Assembly: GCF_051628905.1 (NCBI RefSeq)
Contig: NZ_CP157575.1
Span: 2,666,001 to 2,730,000 of the forward strand
Source: Asaia sp037151935
GTDB lineage: Bacteria; Pseudomonadota; Alphaproteobacteria; Acetobacterales; Acetobacteraceae
Direction of reading: 5' to 3'
DNA length: 64,000 bases
This document shows, one piece after another, positions 1 through 8,500 of this stretch (the stretch's first letter is position 1; each line of letters starts with the position of its first letter). Made by a program: the position numbers and the translations under genes. The notes beneath the pieces are model-generated. The model was not told where the DNA came from. It was given only the letters and a program-made list of their open reading frames with translations, and searched no databases.

Positions 1-119
1 CCGTTCTCGCCGCAAAGCGCGTGGATTTCGCCCGGCTCTACAGAGAAACTGACATCGCTCAATGCTGTAACGGGGCCGAACCGTTTCGCGATGTTTTGCA
101 TTTCAAGGATCGGGTTCAT
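1..119 (-). CDS. xylG: Sugar ABC transporter ATP-binding protein, N-terminal fragment (XylG-like)
   Basis: The reverse strand from 119 reads MNPILEMQNIAKRFGPVTAL and continues through a segment ending GEIHALCGENG, where the window cuts the gene just inside the Walker A loop. This is the start of an ABC ATPase of the sugar-importer (RbsA/XylG/MglA) class, which normally has two fused nucleotide-binding domains of about 500 residues. It begins 4 bases after the stop of the periplasmic binding protein gene, so the two form one operon for uptake of a pentose, probably D-xylose. Only about 39 residues are visible. The XylG assignment rests mainly on the XylF-like neighbour. Confidence 0.85.
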   Translation of the reverse strand, partial: MNPILEMQNIAKRFGPVTALSDVSFSVEPGEIHALCGEN

Positions 120-123
120 GGCG

Positions 124-1203
124 CTACTCGAGCTGGCTTGCGGTGTAATAGCCGCTATCGATCAGGGTCGGGCGGATATTGGCCTTGGTGACCACAACTG
201 GCGTCAGCAGATAGGCCGGGACGATTTTCACGCCGTTATTGTATGATTTGGTGTCGTTCACCGGGACGGTCTTGCCTGCCAGCATGGCATCGACCATGTC
301 TGCCGTTACCGATGCCAGTCTGCGCGTATCCTTGAAAATGGACGAATACTGGTCGCCTGCCATGATCGATTTGACCGAAGGAATTTCGCAGTCCTGGCCG
401 CTCACATAGGCCATTTTCGTATCGCCGCTGCCATAGCCGACGCCTTTGAGCGACGAGATGATGCCGATCGAAATGCCGTCATAGGGTGAGAGAACGGCAT
501 CGAGATGGCGATCGGTGTAATAGGCGCTCAGCAGGTTATCCATGCGTGCCTGGGCGGTCGACCCGTCCCAGCGCAGGGTGGATACCTTCTCCATGGTCTT
601 CTGACCGGAAGGGATCACCAGCTTGCCACTGTCGAGATAGGGCTTGAGCACGGACATGGCGCCGTTGAAGAAGAAATAGGCGTTGTTGTCGTCAGGTGAG
701 CCACCGAAAAGCTCGATATTGAACGGCCCCTTTGCCTCTGGCAGGCCAAGGGCCTTGGTCAGGGAACTGGCCTGAAGCACGCCCACCTGGAAGTTGTCGA
801 ACGTGGCGTAATTGCTGACGTCTGGCGAGTTGCGAATGAGGCGATCATAGGCCACGACCTTGACCCCGCGCTGCGCCGCCTTGTGCAAGGTGTCCGACAG
901 CGTCGTCCCATCGATTGCCGCGATGACCAGCACCTTGTCGCCTTTGGCAACCATGTTCTCGACCTGGGAGACCTGATTAGGAATATCGTCATCTGCATAT
1001 TGAAGATCGGTACGATAGCCTCTCGATTGGAGGGTTTTGACGATGTTGTTGCCATCCGCAATCCAGCGGGCGGAAGATTTGGTAGGCATGGCGATGCCCA
1101 CGACGGGTTTATCCTGTGCCGTCGCCCTGTCGGGCGTTACGAGACCGAAAAGACAGGTCGTGGCCAGGAAAGCGGAGACGAGGCCAGTACGGATTTTGGT
1201 CAT
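124..1203 (-). CDS. xylF: D-xylose-type periplasmic sugar-binding protein
   Basis: This is a 359-residue periplasmic substrate-binding protein of a sugar ABC importer. It has a Sec signal peptide (positive start MTKIRTG, hydrophobic core, cleavage near ATAQ at about residue 30). A Peripla_BP_4-type fold follows, with the family features VGIAMPTKSSARW near the mature N-terminus, a central VLVIAAIDGTTLSD segment and a late YVSGQDCEI segment. Length and order match XylF/ChvE-like xylose binders. It is followed after 4 bases by the XylG ATPase gene, so it is the first gene of a xylFGH-type operon running off the left edge. The ligand could be another pentose or hexose; family membership is much surer than the sugar. 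Confidence 0.85.
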   Translation of the reverse strand: MTKIRTGLVSAFLATTCLFGLVTPDRATAQDKPVVGIAMPTKSSARWIADGNNIVKTLQSRGYRTDLQYADDDIPNQVSQVENMVAKGDKVLVIAAIDGTTLSDTLHKAAQRGVKVVAYDRLIRNSPDVSNYATFDNFQVGVLQASSLTKALGLPEAKGPFNIELFGGSPDDNNAYFFFNGAMSVLKPYLDSGKLVIPSGQKTMEKVSTLRWDGSTAQARMDNLLSAYYTDRHLDAVLSPYDGISIGIISSLKGVGYGSGDTKMAYVSGQDCEIPSVKSIMAGDQYSSIFKDTRRLASVTADMVDAMLAGKTVPVNDTKSYNNGVKIVPAYLLTPVVVTKANIRPTLIDSGYYTASQLE

Positions 1204-1996
1204 GGCGCGAAATGTCCAGGAAATGGCCCTTCACATTCTTGCTGTACTGCGAAGGGCAAATAGGGGATTTTCGTCATGCTCGACCGGTCCGATCCGGCAT
1301 CATGACGAACAGAGAACGAGCCGGATGAAGATTTTCATCGGCGGGTAAACAGCTATTGTCCCTCCAGGGCGTCTTGTGAGGTCTCGCGGTGCATGGGCCG
1401 CTCACGAATCGTCACATGTTATGATATAATCATATCATTTAGATGTTACAAATAACGAATGTAGACGATCTCGAAAACGTGATTGATGGCATGTTTTCTG
1501 ATGAGCGACAGCACCGAGCAGCGCGGGACCTGGCGTCGTTATTGACGTAGCTTTACCCCGAGAAACGGCCTTGGTTTCGCAAACCGACTCGTCACTATTG
1601 CTGTCTTAGCAATGCTCTATACGTTTGAGGCACCACATGCCGGACGCTCTGCCACCTGCCCCACATGCAGAATTCCCCTTGTTCGGCGCGATGTTCGATC
1701 AGATGAATCTCGTTCAGCCTTCGGGTGTTGCGCCTCATAAGCGCGTCATGGCCGCATTTAGTGCCTGGCTGGTTGATAACGTTCTTTCACATTACAAACA
1801 CCGGCCAGGGGCTCTGCATTATTGCGGATGGCTATATTGCGTTTGACCGGCCGGCTTTACTGTTCCTTGCCATTGCCGGCATTGGGGCGCGGGCTAAAAA
1901 TCACCGCGAGACAGGTCTCAACGGCCATCAGGGCGTGGCGGTCGACAAACAGGCCGAGCAAGGGCCAGTGACGACGCAAGGCGAGGCGAAGAGGGC
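1204..1996. other. Intergenic region without a convincing gene
   Basis: About 790 bases lie between the xylF start and the end of the lipoprotein gene. The xylF side should hold its promoter and contains the inverted repeat at 1421-1438 in a locally AT-rich patch (about 1410-1470). On the plus strand, 1625-1846 could encode a 73-residue peptide starting MRHHMPDALPPAPH, but I recognise no family and see no convincing ribosome binding site. It may be a gene remnant or chance. Confidence 0.5.
1421..1438. promoter_or_regulatory. Inverted repeat, possible operator upstream of xylF
   Basis: ATGATAT (1421-1427), a 4-base spacer, then ATATCAT (1432-1438) form a perfect 7-bp inverted repeat about 220 bases upstream of the xylF start, inside an AT-rich patch of an otherwise GC-rich genome. 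Size and symmetry suit a dimeric regulator such as a LacI- or GntR-type sugar repressor. This is inference; the distance to xylF is large unless its leader is long. Confidence 0.35.
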
Positions 1997-2791
1997 TCAT
2001 GTGGGGCTCTTCCAGGCAGGCTGTGCAGGAGAGGCTGAGGCAAGTCCGGTCTTGTGTACTTCCTCTTTCATCAGCAGCGCCGCCAGATGGAAGGCACGTC
2101 GTGCATGAGCATAGGGCAGCCACTGCCCGACCATGTTCCAAGGCATGCCGTTATTATAGGTCGCAATCGCCAGAACCGGCGCTCCGGTCATGGCATCGGT
2201 TGCCAGCAATTCCTCGCTTGCGCCGCCGGGTGCCGGGGGCGGAATGGGCGGCAAGCCGCCACCGGCTGCCCCTGCGGCGAAGCCGGCTACGATCGGTAAA
2301 GCATTATAATACCATTTGCTGCGGCGCAGATTGGTGATGGCCGCACTGATCCTGAGTGTACCCGGGGGAAAAGTACCAGCAGAAAACGCGCCGGAAGTCG
2401 CTGTGGCTAACGGGCCTACGGGTAGAATTTGGAAATCTTCTTTCAGTGTCTTGCGCAGTTCGCTTTCGAAGGCCTCCGTCATGCGTGCCTGAACTTCGGG
2501 TCTCAGCACCGGCGCCTTGTTGACGGGGTGCCAGAGAACGGGGTCGATCACCGCGTAACGATACGCTCCCGGCTGCAACCCGGGTGCGATATAGACGAGA
2601 TCGTCCGCGTGCCCTTTGGGATGGACCATCTGCGCGTAGGTCTGTGGGGCGATGAAGCCCGTCTGGGTTGTTTTCTGCCCTGCACACCCGGAGAGGGCCA
2701 ATGCTCCAGCGCAGGACAGTATGAGGGGTAGAAAGAAGCCTCGTGACGACGGGCGGGCGAAGAGCGAAAAATGAGGGGGCATGACGGGCAT
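1997..2791 (-). CDS. DUF3313-like outer-membrane lipoprotein
   Basis: This 264-residue protein begins with a signal peptide ending in a lipobox, ALSGC, with the lipidated cysteine at about residue 36. The mature part contains YAQMVHPKGHADDLVYIAPG, a VQARMTEAFESELRKTL helix and a glycine/proline-rich internal segment. The pattern resembles DUF3313 lipoproteins, which have no established function. It lies downstream of the two-component genes on the same strand but about 115 bases away, so co-transcription is possible and unproven. The family call is from memory and moderately confident; the lipoprotein nature is seen directly. Confidence 0.7.
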   Translation of the reverse strand: MPVMPPHFSLFARPSSRGFFLPLILSCAGALALSGCAGQKTTQTGFIAPQTYAQMVHPKGHADDLVYIAPGLQPGAYRYAVIDPVLWHPVNKAPVLRPEVQARMTEAFESELRKTLKEDFQILPVGPLATATSGAFSAGTFPPGTLRISAAITNLRRSKWYYNALPIVAGFAAGAAGGGLPPIPPPAPGGASEELLATDAMTGAPVLAIATYNNGMPWNMVGQWLPYAHARRAFHLAALLMKEEVHKTGLASASPAQPAWKSPT

Positions 2792-2907
2792 CTCCTGAAA
2801 GAGGGAAAACGAAGCCCGGCATGGAGCTGCGTCTGATGCCGCCTTTCTGCCGTCCTGATTTTTCGGGGTGATGTCCCGACTGTGTTCGGACTGAAATAAA
2901 GGACGAT

Positions 2908-4287
2908 TTAGCGCGGCCCGGGTAGGGAGACACAGACATCGAGTCCGCCGCCGTCGCGGTTCTGCATCGCGATATCGCCGCCCAGCGCGCGAATGATGTT
3001 GCGCGCGGAGGTCAGGCCAAGTCCGACACCGCCCGTCTGGCGGTTACGCGATTTATCGAGACGGAAATAGGGCTCGAACACCGTGTGCACTGCCGTCTCG
3101 GGCAGGCCAGGCCCATCATCCCTGACGATGATCTTGACGCTGCCATCCGGACCCGGGGCCAATACTATTTCAGGCGGTGTGGCGTATTTTATGGCATTTT
3201 CGACAAGATTGGCAAAGACGCGTCGTAGTGCGTAAGGCGGTCCATTATAACCGGTTCGAACCGGCCCACTGAAGCGTACGTCGTGACCCTGATCGCCGTA
3301 ATCGTAAGCGATGGTCTGGAGCAGGTTCGACAGATCGAACATCGTGTTTTCCTCGCGCGCGGCATCATCGCGAAAAAACGACAGCGCCCCGTCGATCATG
3401 GCCTGCATTTCGTCGACATCGCGGAAAAGCAATTTTTGCTGGCCCGTATCGTCGATGAATTCGCCGCGCAGGCGGATGCGCGTGAGAGGCGTACGCAGAT
3501 CATGAGAAATGGCCGCCAGCATGGTTGTGCGGTCGGTCACGAATTTGCGTATCTGCGCCTGCATGGCGTTGATCGTTTCCGCCACCAGCCTGATTTCACG
3601 CGGGCCTGATTCGCTCAAAGGCACGAGACGGGGCTGAGCTCCGAGATTGCGTACTCCATGAGCCAGATGCTCGATCGGGCGCGACAACTGGCGTGAGGCG
3701 ATGGCCGAAACCGCGATGATCCAGAGGCTCAGCAATACGGCTTCGAGGCAGAAACGTTCAAAAGCATACAGCCCCCAGAAACGCTGAAGCGCGATGCATA
3801 AAATCCAGCTTCCGTCGTCGAATTGCACTGCGGCGAAATAGGCATCATGAAAAACTGTGCGGTCATAGGGCAGGCCGGGCAGTTGCGAGACCGGATTATC
3901 TTCCTGAAATACGGCGAGTTTTTCGGGGCGACGGGCAAGATAGGGCTTGAGAAAGGCCCAGCCTTGATCGATCTCAGCAGCGCGGTAGTCGCCTTCGCGC
4001 AGGGCTTTGGCAATGAGCGAACCGGGAGCATACCATCCGAAACGCAGTTGATCGGTTGCCGCTGCCTGAGTCAGGGCCGGGCGAGAGGCAGCAGGGGCGG
4101 CCTCTGTCATGCGAATGACCGTGGCCACCTGGCCGGGAAGCCCCGTCTCCTGGATGTCGGGTTTGGTCCAGCGGCCGCCGAACAGGAAAAAGAGTTCGAG
4201 CAACAGCAGCGTGACCCCGGCGGCCAGAGCCACGGTGACGATCAGGCGGCGCGTGATCGTATCGTCAAGAAACTGTTTTTTCGTCAT
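2908..4287 (-). CDS. Membrane sensor histidine kinase (EnvZ-like)
   Basis: This is a 459-residue sensor kinase. A transmembrane helix at about residues 13-36 is followed by a periplasmic domain of about 140 residues, a second helix near 178-197, HAMP, and a dimerisation segment AAISHDLRTPLTRIRLR with His262 as the predicted phosphorylation site. The catalytic domain shows the N box (NLVENAIKYA, 360-369), RDDGPGLP (389-396) and GGVGLGLT (419-426). The order and the HDLRTPLTR H-box fit the EnvZ/OmpB group. Its start overlaps the stop of the upstream response regulator by 4 bases, so the two are translationally coupled partners. The stimulus cannot be read from sequence. Confidence 0.92.
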   Translation of the reverse strand: MTKKQFLDDTITRRLIVTVALAAGVTLLLLELFFLFGGRWTKPDIQETGLPGQVATVIRMTEAAPAASRPALTQAAATDQLRFGWYAPGSLIAKALREGDYRAAEIDQGWAFLKPYLARRPEKLAVFQEDNPVSQLPGLPYDRTVFHDAYFAAVQFDDGSWILCIALQRFWGLYAFERFCLEAVLLSLWIIAVSAIASRQLSRPIEHLAHGVRNLGAQPRLVPLSESGPREIRLVAETINAMQAQIRKFVTDRTTMLAAISHDLRTPLTRIRLRGEFIDDTGQQKLLFRDVDEMQAMIDGALSFFRDDAAREENTMFDLSNLLQTIAYDYGDQGHDVRFSGPVRTGYNGPPYALRRVFANLVENAIKYATPPEIVLAPGPDGSVKIIVRDDGPGLPETAVHTVFEPYFRLDKSRNRQTGGVGLGLTSARNIIRALGGDIAMQNRDGGGLDVCVSLPGPR

Positions 4288-5003
4288 GAGCGTTTGACCG
4301 TTGTGGCGAACATGTAACCGCCATTCCGTACCGTGCGGATGAGGCTCGGGTTTTTGGGGTCGTTTTCTAGCTTGTGACGCAGGCGGCTGACCTGCACGTC
4401 GATACTGCGGTCGAAAGCGGCATGATCGGGGCCGCGCGCCATATCCATGAGCTGGTCGCGCGTGAGCACACGCTGTGGATGTTCGGCAAAAGAAAGCAGC
4501 AGGTCGAATTCACCGCCTGACAGCATGACAAGCGCATTCTCACTCGAACGCAGTTCCCGGCGGGCTACATCGAGTTGCCAGCCCCCGAAACACAGAACCG
4601 GTCGTGTCGAGGGGGAGGCCGGGGTAACGGGGTCGGCGGTACGCCGCAGGACAGCCTTGACGCGCGCCAGCAATTCGCGCTGGTCGAAGGGCTTGGTCAG
4701 GTAGTCATCCGCGCCGATTTCCAGCCCCACTATGCGATCGGTATGATCGGCCATGGCGGAGAGCATGATGACAGGCAGGCGCGATGTGGCGCGCAGGCGC
4801 TGACAGAGGCTGAATCCGTCTTCATTCCTGAGCATGATATCGAGAATCACCAGATCGACCGGCTGGGCCTCAAGCAGGGCAAACATGGCCTCCCCATCTT
4901 CCGCCGTAGAGACGCGGTACTGGTGCTTGCGTAGAAAGCTGGTCAACAGCGTCAGGATATCCTGATCGTCATCGACGACGAGAAGATGTGGCATGGGGGT
5001 CAT
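4284..5003 (-). CDS. OmpR-family response regulator
   Basis: This 239-residue protein has a receiver domain and a winged-helix DNA-binding domain. Receiver residues are visible: the acidic pocket DDD at 11-13, the phosphoacceptor Asp55 in LVILDIMLRNEDGF, and Lys104 in YLTKPFDQREL. The C-terminal half carries the OmpR signature (LSGGEFDLLLSF and RSIDVQVSRLRHKLE, ending in the wing IRTVRNGGYMF). It overlaps the histidine kinase gene by 4 bases. Targets are unknown. The DUF3313-like lipoprotein downstream is a candidate co-regulated gene by position only. Confidence 0.93.
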   Translation of the reverse strand: MTPMPHLLVVDDDQDILTLLTSFLRKHQYRVSTAEDGEAMFALLEAQPVDLVILDIMLRNEDGFSLCQRLRATSRLPVIMLSAMADHTDRIVGLEIGADDYLTKPFDQRELLARVKAVLRRTADPVTPASPSTRPVLCFGGWQLDVARRELRSSENALVMLSGGEFDLLLSFAEHPQRVLTRDQLMDMARGPDHAAFDRSIDVQVSRLRHKLENDPKNPSLIRTVRNGGYMFATTVKRS

Positions 5004-5161
5004 CCCTCGTTCGTATCATGGGCTCTTGTCGTCATGATGTCGGAGGCAGACATGATGTTTCAAGATGGAAATAATGCGATGCTCGACGCTACCGCATGCT
5101 TTGAGTCGCATCTACCAGACAGGTGACAACGCATGTGACAGATGCGCGTACGGGCAGCCGA

Positions 5162-5173
5162 GTTGGCGCCAAC
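5162..5173. promoter_or_regulatory. Perfect 12-bp palindrome GTTGGCGCCAAC
   Basis: GTTGGCGCCAAC is fully self-complementary and sits at the junction between GC-rich sequence and the AT-rich block that starts just after it, with a short T run following. It could be an operator for the two-component operon (starts at 5003) or a boundary element. No loop is present, so it is unlikely to be an intrinsic terminator. Confidence 0.35.
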
Positions 5174-5458
5174 GTTTTTAAACCGAGGATAAGTAATACT
5201 TTCTAATGGCTGATAGAAAATTACGAAAATCAGAGATATTCAATATAGTTATTAGAATAAGGAATAATTTACTTATCATTATATGAATTATAGCGGTGCG
5301 TCTTTGAGTAACGTCTCCCGGCTCTTTACGGCCACCCTTTGATGGCTTTCTCACGAGAGTGATGGAGGAGATGAATGAGATTTTAACACCCATATGTTCT
5401 AAAAATCTCGCTTGTCTCCAATACTCGGAATTGTATCCTGAGCAGGTAGGAGATCAAT

Positions 5459-5524
5459 ATGAAAATTTTTCTATTATGTGTCCCAATTGGGATACTTGTT
5501 TTCTTGGCGGTAAATGGAGCGTAA
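5459..5524 (+). CDS. Candidate 21-residue hydrophobic microprotein
   Basis: ATG at 5459 is preceded by a good ribosome binding site (AGGAG at 5449-5453, spacer about 5). The 21-codon frame reads MKIFLLCVPIGILVFLAVNGA and stops at TAA 5522-5524. The peptide is one lysine followed by an almost continuous hydrophobic stretch, as in single-span membrane microproteins or a lone signal peptide. A second frame starts 2 bases after its stop, so it may be a leader that couples translation. I recognise no family. It sits in the AT-rich block upstream of dsdC. Confidence 0.4.
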   Translation: MKIFLLCVPIGILVFLAVNGA

Positions 5525-5526
5525 AA

Positions 5527-5703
5527 ATGGGCACCATATTCAAAAACGTGATTTTATCTGTTAACTCGATAAAGGAAATCGATATTTCCACATTGAGAAA
5601 GGGGAGCTGTGCCATGTATTTTATTTTTGGCTCGATGGTAATTTTCTTTACCATGCTTCCGATTGTAATCTATCAGTTAATAGCAGCAATCTCGGGCGCC
5701 TAA
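5527..5703 (+). CDS. Candidate small membrane protein (58 or 29 residues)
   Basis: ATG 5527 has GGAG at 5516-5519 and gives 58 residues. An internal ATG at 5614 has a stronger site (GGGGAG, spacer about 8) and gives a 29-residue peptide, MYFIFGSMVIFFTMLPIVIY followed by QLIAAISGA. The latter is a single hydrophobic span with no charged residue, the shape of accessory subunits such as KdpF- or CydX-type peptides, though it matches none I know. Which start is used is undecided. It follows the 21-residue frame at 5459 by 2 bases and precedes dsdC by about 90 bases, so it may belong to the D-serine locus or be an independent acquisition. Confidence 0.45.
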   Translation: MGTIFKNVILSVNSIKEIDISTLRKGSCAMYFIFGSMVIFFTMLPIVIYQLIAAISGA

Positions 5704-5794
5704 ACCCCGATTGATGATGAGACGCCAGTCAAAAACTCCATCCTGTACACAGTAAGTCTTTAATATAATAAATAATTTTTGTTTGAGGTCGGAA

Positions 5795-6742
5795 ATGTTG
5801 GATGGATCGAGTATTTCAAATAGGCTGGATGGAAGACCGATAAGTATATCCACATATTCCAATCTATACGCATTCTATGTGGTGGCGCGCTATCTGAGCT
5901 TCAAGCAAGCTGCAGATGAATTATGCCTGACGAGTAGTGCCTTGAGCCACAGAATTTCAAATCTTGAAAGAGAGATCGAAATCAAGCTTTTCGATCGGTA
6001 CCCGCGGCGGGTTCAACTGACAGAAGACGGGTCACGCATATTCGACGTCCTGAAGATATCGTTTACGCAGATAGCCAGTGCCATACAGGATAGCGCGCTG
6101 AGCAAGGTATCCGGACGACTGCGTCTTTATGTAAGGCCGTCACTGGCAGGGTTCTGGCTGATACCGAGAATTCATAAATTACAAAGTAAAAATCCGTCTC
6201 TCATGCTCGATATAAAAGTTGGAAACGCGCCTATTGAAGACATCAGGTACGAATCTGATGTTATTCTTACTTACTCCGACGGCATATATCAGGATATGAA
6301 TAGTGAGCTATTCATGAAGGAAAGTATGGCTCCGGTTTGCAGCTCAAAATACTATGATGAAATGCGTTTGTCCGGGAATATCGATGAGATATCCAAATGT
6401 ACGATTCTCTTTGATGCCGCGGCGTGGGATAACGCCACGTCAGACGCAGAATGGCAATTATGGCTCAGAGCAAAATCTCTACAAATGCCTGAACCACGCC
6501 ACGTAATGAAATTTGACAACGCGGGTCTATGCGCGCTCGCAGCGGTCAACCATGCTGGTATTTCGATGGGGCGAGAACGTATCGTCAGGTCCTCGATTGC
6601 GTCTGGTGATCTGATTACGCCGTTTGGCGATTTTGTGAGTATAAGCAACTATGGTTATTATGCCGTATATCCAAAAAAAGTAGAAAGATCTGCCAGATTA
6701 AGAGTATTTCTAGACTGGATTCACGAACAATCTGGCGATTAG
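5795..6742 (+). CDS. dsdC: LysR-type regulator, probable DsdC (D-serine activator)
   Basis: ATG 5795 has GAGG at 5785-5788 upstream and gives 315 residues; an in-frame TTG at 5783 lacks a comparable site. The N-terminal winged HTH is typical LysR (SFKQAADELCLTSSALSHRI and LEREIEIKLFDR), followed by a substrate-binding domain to residue 315. The gene immediately downstream, same strand and 86 bases away, encodes D-serine dehydratase, so it is most likely the DsdC activator responding to D-serine. In Escherichia coli dsdC is divergent from its target; here it is co-directional. Base composition is AT-richer than flanking genes, consistent with acquisition. Function comes from context plus HTH similarity. 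Confidence 0.8.
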   Translation: MLDGSSISNRLDGRPISISTYSNLYAFYVVARYLSFKQAADELCLTSSALSHRISNLEREIEIKLFDRYPRRVQLTEDGSRIFDVLKISFTQIASAIQDSALSKVSGRLRLYVRPSLAGFWLIPRIHKLQSKNPSLMLDIKVGNAPIEDIRYESDVILTYSDGIYQDMNSELFMKESMAPVCSSKYYDEMRLSGNIDEISKCTILFDAAAWDNATSDAEWQLWLRAKSLQMPEPRHVMKFDNAGLCALAAVNHAGISMGRERIVRSSIASGDLITPFGDFVSISNYGYYAVYPKKVERSARLRVFLDWIHEQSGD

Positions 6743-6828
6743 ATTGAGAAAATCTCTGATAAAGACGTCGAATTTGCAAAATTCCGATGGTTATTTTCCA
6801 TGGCAATAGTCTCTGGAAGGATACGCGC

Positions 6829-8163
6829 ATGTCTCATGAATATTCCTCCGATATCGGGGAAAAATATCCTCTCGTATTGCCTTTGCAGAGATATGAAGAG
6901 GTGTTTTGGAAAAATCCCGGCAGAGTTCCAGTAGGTAACGGATTGTCCGGCGTCGAAGTTACCATGCAAGACGTCGAGAATGCCCGTTTAAGAATGGAGA
7001 AGTTTTCTGGATATATTCTGGACAACTTTCCGGACGCCGCGAGCAAAGGAGGAATCATTGAGTCGGCTATCGAACCTCTAAAAAATATGCAAAATCACAT
7101 GAATAAAAAATTCGATAGGGAGATACCGGGGCACATTTTCCTTAAGATGGATAGCCATCTACCGATTGCGGGATCGATAAAAGCACGAGGCGGTATTTAC
7201 GAGATACTTTCTCATGCGGAGAGCCTCGCCTTGAGTGCTGGGATTTTATCTGAATCCGATGATTATCGCATTTTCTCGACTCGTAAGTTTCGCGACTTCT
7301 TCTCTGCGCACAGTATAGCGGTAGCATCGACGGGTAATCTCGGGCTGGCTATCGGGATAATAGGACGGGCGTTGGGATTCGAGGTTAATGTTCACATGTC
7401 TGAGGAGGCGACCGCATGGAAGAAGACATTACTCGTTGAGCGCGGCGTTAATATCATCGAGCATTCGGGAGATTACAGTAGTGCGGTAGCCGAAAGCCGC
7501 CGTCTTTCGGGGGATATACCAGGTTCGTATTTCGTGGATGACGAAAATTCCCGCTTATTGTTTCTGGGTTATGCTGTCGCTGGCCTCCGCCTGAAAGAGC
7601 AGCTGACACAACTGGGACACTCAGTGGACGAACGACATCCGCTCTTTGTTTACTTGCCCTGCGGTGTTGGCGGCGCGCCGGGCGGTGTAACATTAGGGCT
7701 CAAGCTTGCCTTCGGGGATCATGTCAGATGTTTCTGGGCGGAACCTACTCATTCCCCGTCTATGCTTTTGGGTATGCATACAGGATTGCATCACGATATT
7801 TGTGTGAACGATATCGGCGTAGACAATAAGACGGGAGCGTCCGGTCTCGCAGTTGGGCGCCCCTCCGGTTTCGTTGGCCAGATGATGAGCCATCTTCTGG
7901 ATGGTATTTATACCGTCAACGATCAGGTTTTATACGATCTTCTCATATCGCTGTATGAGACAGAAAATATTTTCCTCGAGCCGTCAGCGCTGGCTGGCAT
8001 GGTCGGCCCTTACAGGGCGCTGGATGCGGGAGTGTTCGAACACCGGGAACGGCCGTTCGATCAGCATGACACCGTCCCTTTACATCTGATCTGGGGAACG
8101 GGAGGGGGCATGGTACCCAAACCCGTAATGTTGGAATACCTCTCCGGGTCCAGGGAAATATAG
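6829..8163 (+). CDS. dsdA: D-serine dehydratase (D-serine ammonia-lyase)
   Basis: This PLP enzyme converts D-serine to pyruvate and ammonia, detoxifying D-serine and allowing its use as carbon and nitrogen source. From ATG 6829 (GGAAGG upstream) it has 444 residues, close to the usual 440-445. The PLP lysine is Lys118 in AGSIKARGGIYEIL, the same position as in E. coli DsdA. Other landmarks are VASTGNLGLAIGIIGRALGF, a glycine-rich CGVGGAPGGVTLG phosphate loop and the C-terminal WGTGGGMVP. A longer in-frame start at 6787 is less likely. It follows dsdC and shares its lower GC content. Confidence 0.95.
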   Translation: MSHEYSSDIGEKYPLVLPLQRYEEVFWKNPGRVPVGNGLSGVEVTMQDVENARLRMEKFSGYILDNFPDAASKGGIIESAIEPLKNMQNHMNKKFDREIPGHIFLKMDSHLPIAGSIKARGGIYEILSHAESLALSAGILSESDDYRIFSTRKFRDFFSAHSIAVASTGNLGLAIGIIGRALGFEVNVHMSEEATAWKKTLLVERGVNIIEHSGDYSSAVAESRRLSGDIPGSYFVDDENSRLLFLGYAVAGLRLKEQLTQLGHSVDERHPLFVYLPCGVGGAPGGVTLGLKLAFGDHVRCFWAEPTHSPSMLLGMHTGLHHDICVNDIGVDNKTGASGLAVGRPSGFVGQMMSHLLDGIYTVNDQVLYDLLISLYETENIFLEPSALAGMVGPYRALDAGVFEHRERPFDQHDTVPLHLIWGTGGGMVPKPVMLEYLSGSREI

Positions 8164-8200
8164 CCGTATCAGGCCAATAAATATCAGATGGAGGTTATAG

Positions 8201-8425
8201 ATGAAAAAGATCGGGAAATATCTTTTTATAGCTCTGCTATTTGGTCTTGGATCGAATGGCAATGCCTGGGCCAATACGGTAAAAGCTCACGCCATTCCAT
8301 CGTATCTGGAGGCACGTCATGTAGTGCATGCGGCATTCGGTCGTCTCAATGCCAGTAAGCATCGTTGTGTCTATAATCCTGCTAAAAAGCAAAGGAAGTG
8401 CCTGCCTCGGCATCGGTCGGGCTAG
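8201..8425 (+). CDS. Small secreted basic peptide of unknown function
   Basis: This 74-residue protein starts MKKIGKYLFIALLFGLGS and has a clear Sec signal peptide, cleaved probably after NAWA (about residue 24). The mature part of about 50 residues is rich in His, Lys and Arg and contains two cysteines (CVYNPAKKQRKC), which could form one disulfide. A strong ribosome binding site, GGAGG, precedes the ATG. It lies 37 bases after dsdA and upstream of the Ivy-type gene, so it may be co-transcribed with dsdA. I recognise no family. Small, basic and exported fits an envelope-associated role or an antimicrobial-like peptide, but that is speculation. Confidence 0.6.
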   Translation: MKKIGKYLFIALLFGLGSNGNAWANTVKAHAIPSYLEARHVVHAAFGRLNASKHRCVYNPAKKQRKCLPRHRSG

Positions 8426-8452
8426 GTTCTTCGAAGATCGCCCGGATCAATT

Positions 8453-8480
8453 ACTGACAATCGAATACTGACAATCGAAC
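8453..8480. repeat. 14-bp tandem repeat upstream of the Ivy gene
   Basis: ACTGACAATCGAA(T/C) occurs twice back to back (8453-8466 and 8467-8480), ending 20 bases before the ivy start. The spacing places it over the likely core promoter or leader, so it may be a binding site for a regulator acting as a tandem dimer, or a slippage duplication. Confidence 0.55.
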
Positions 8481-8500
8481 TGTAGAATAATGAGAAGAAA

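Noticed and set aside
1725..2108. Plus-strand 127-codon frame overlapping the end of the lipoprotein gene
   Set aside because: Overlaps the supported DUF3313-like gene in antisense and has no recognisable domain.
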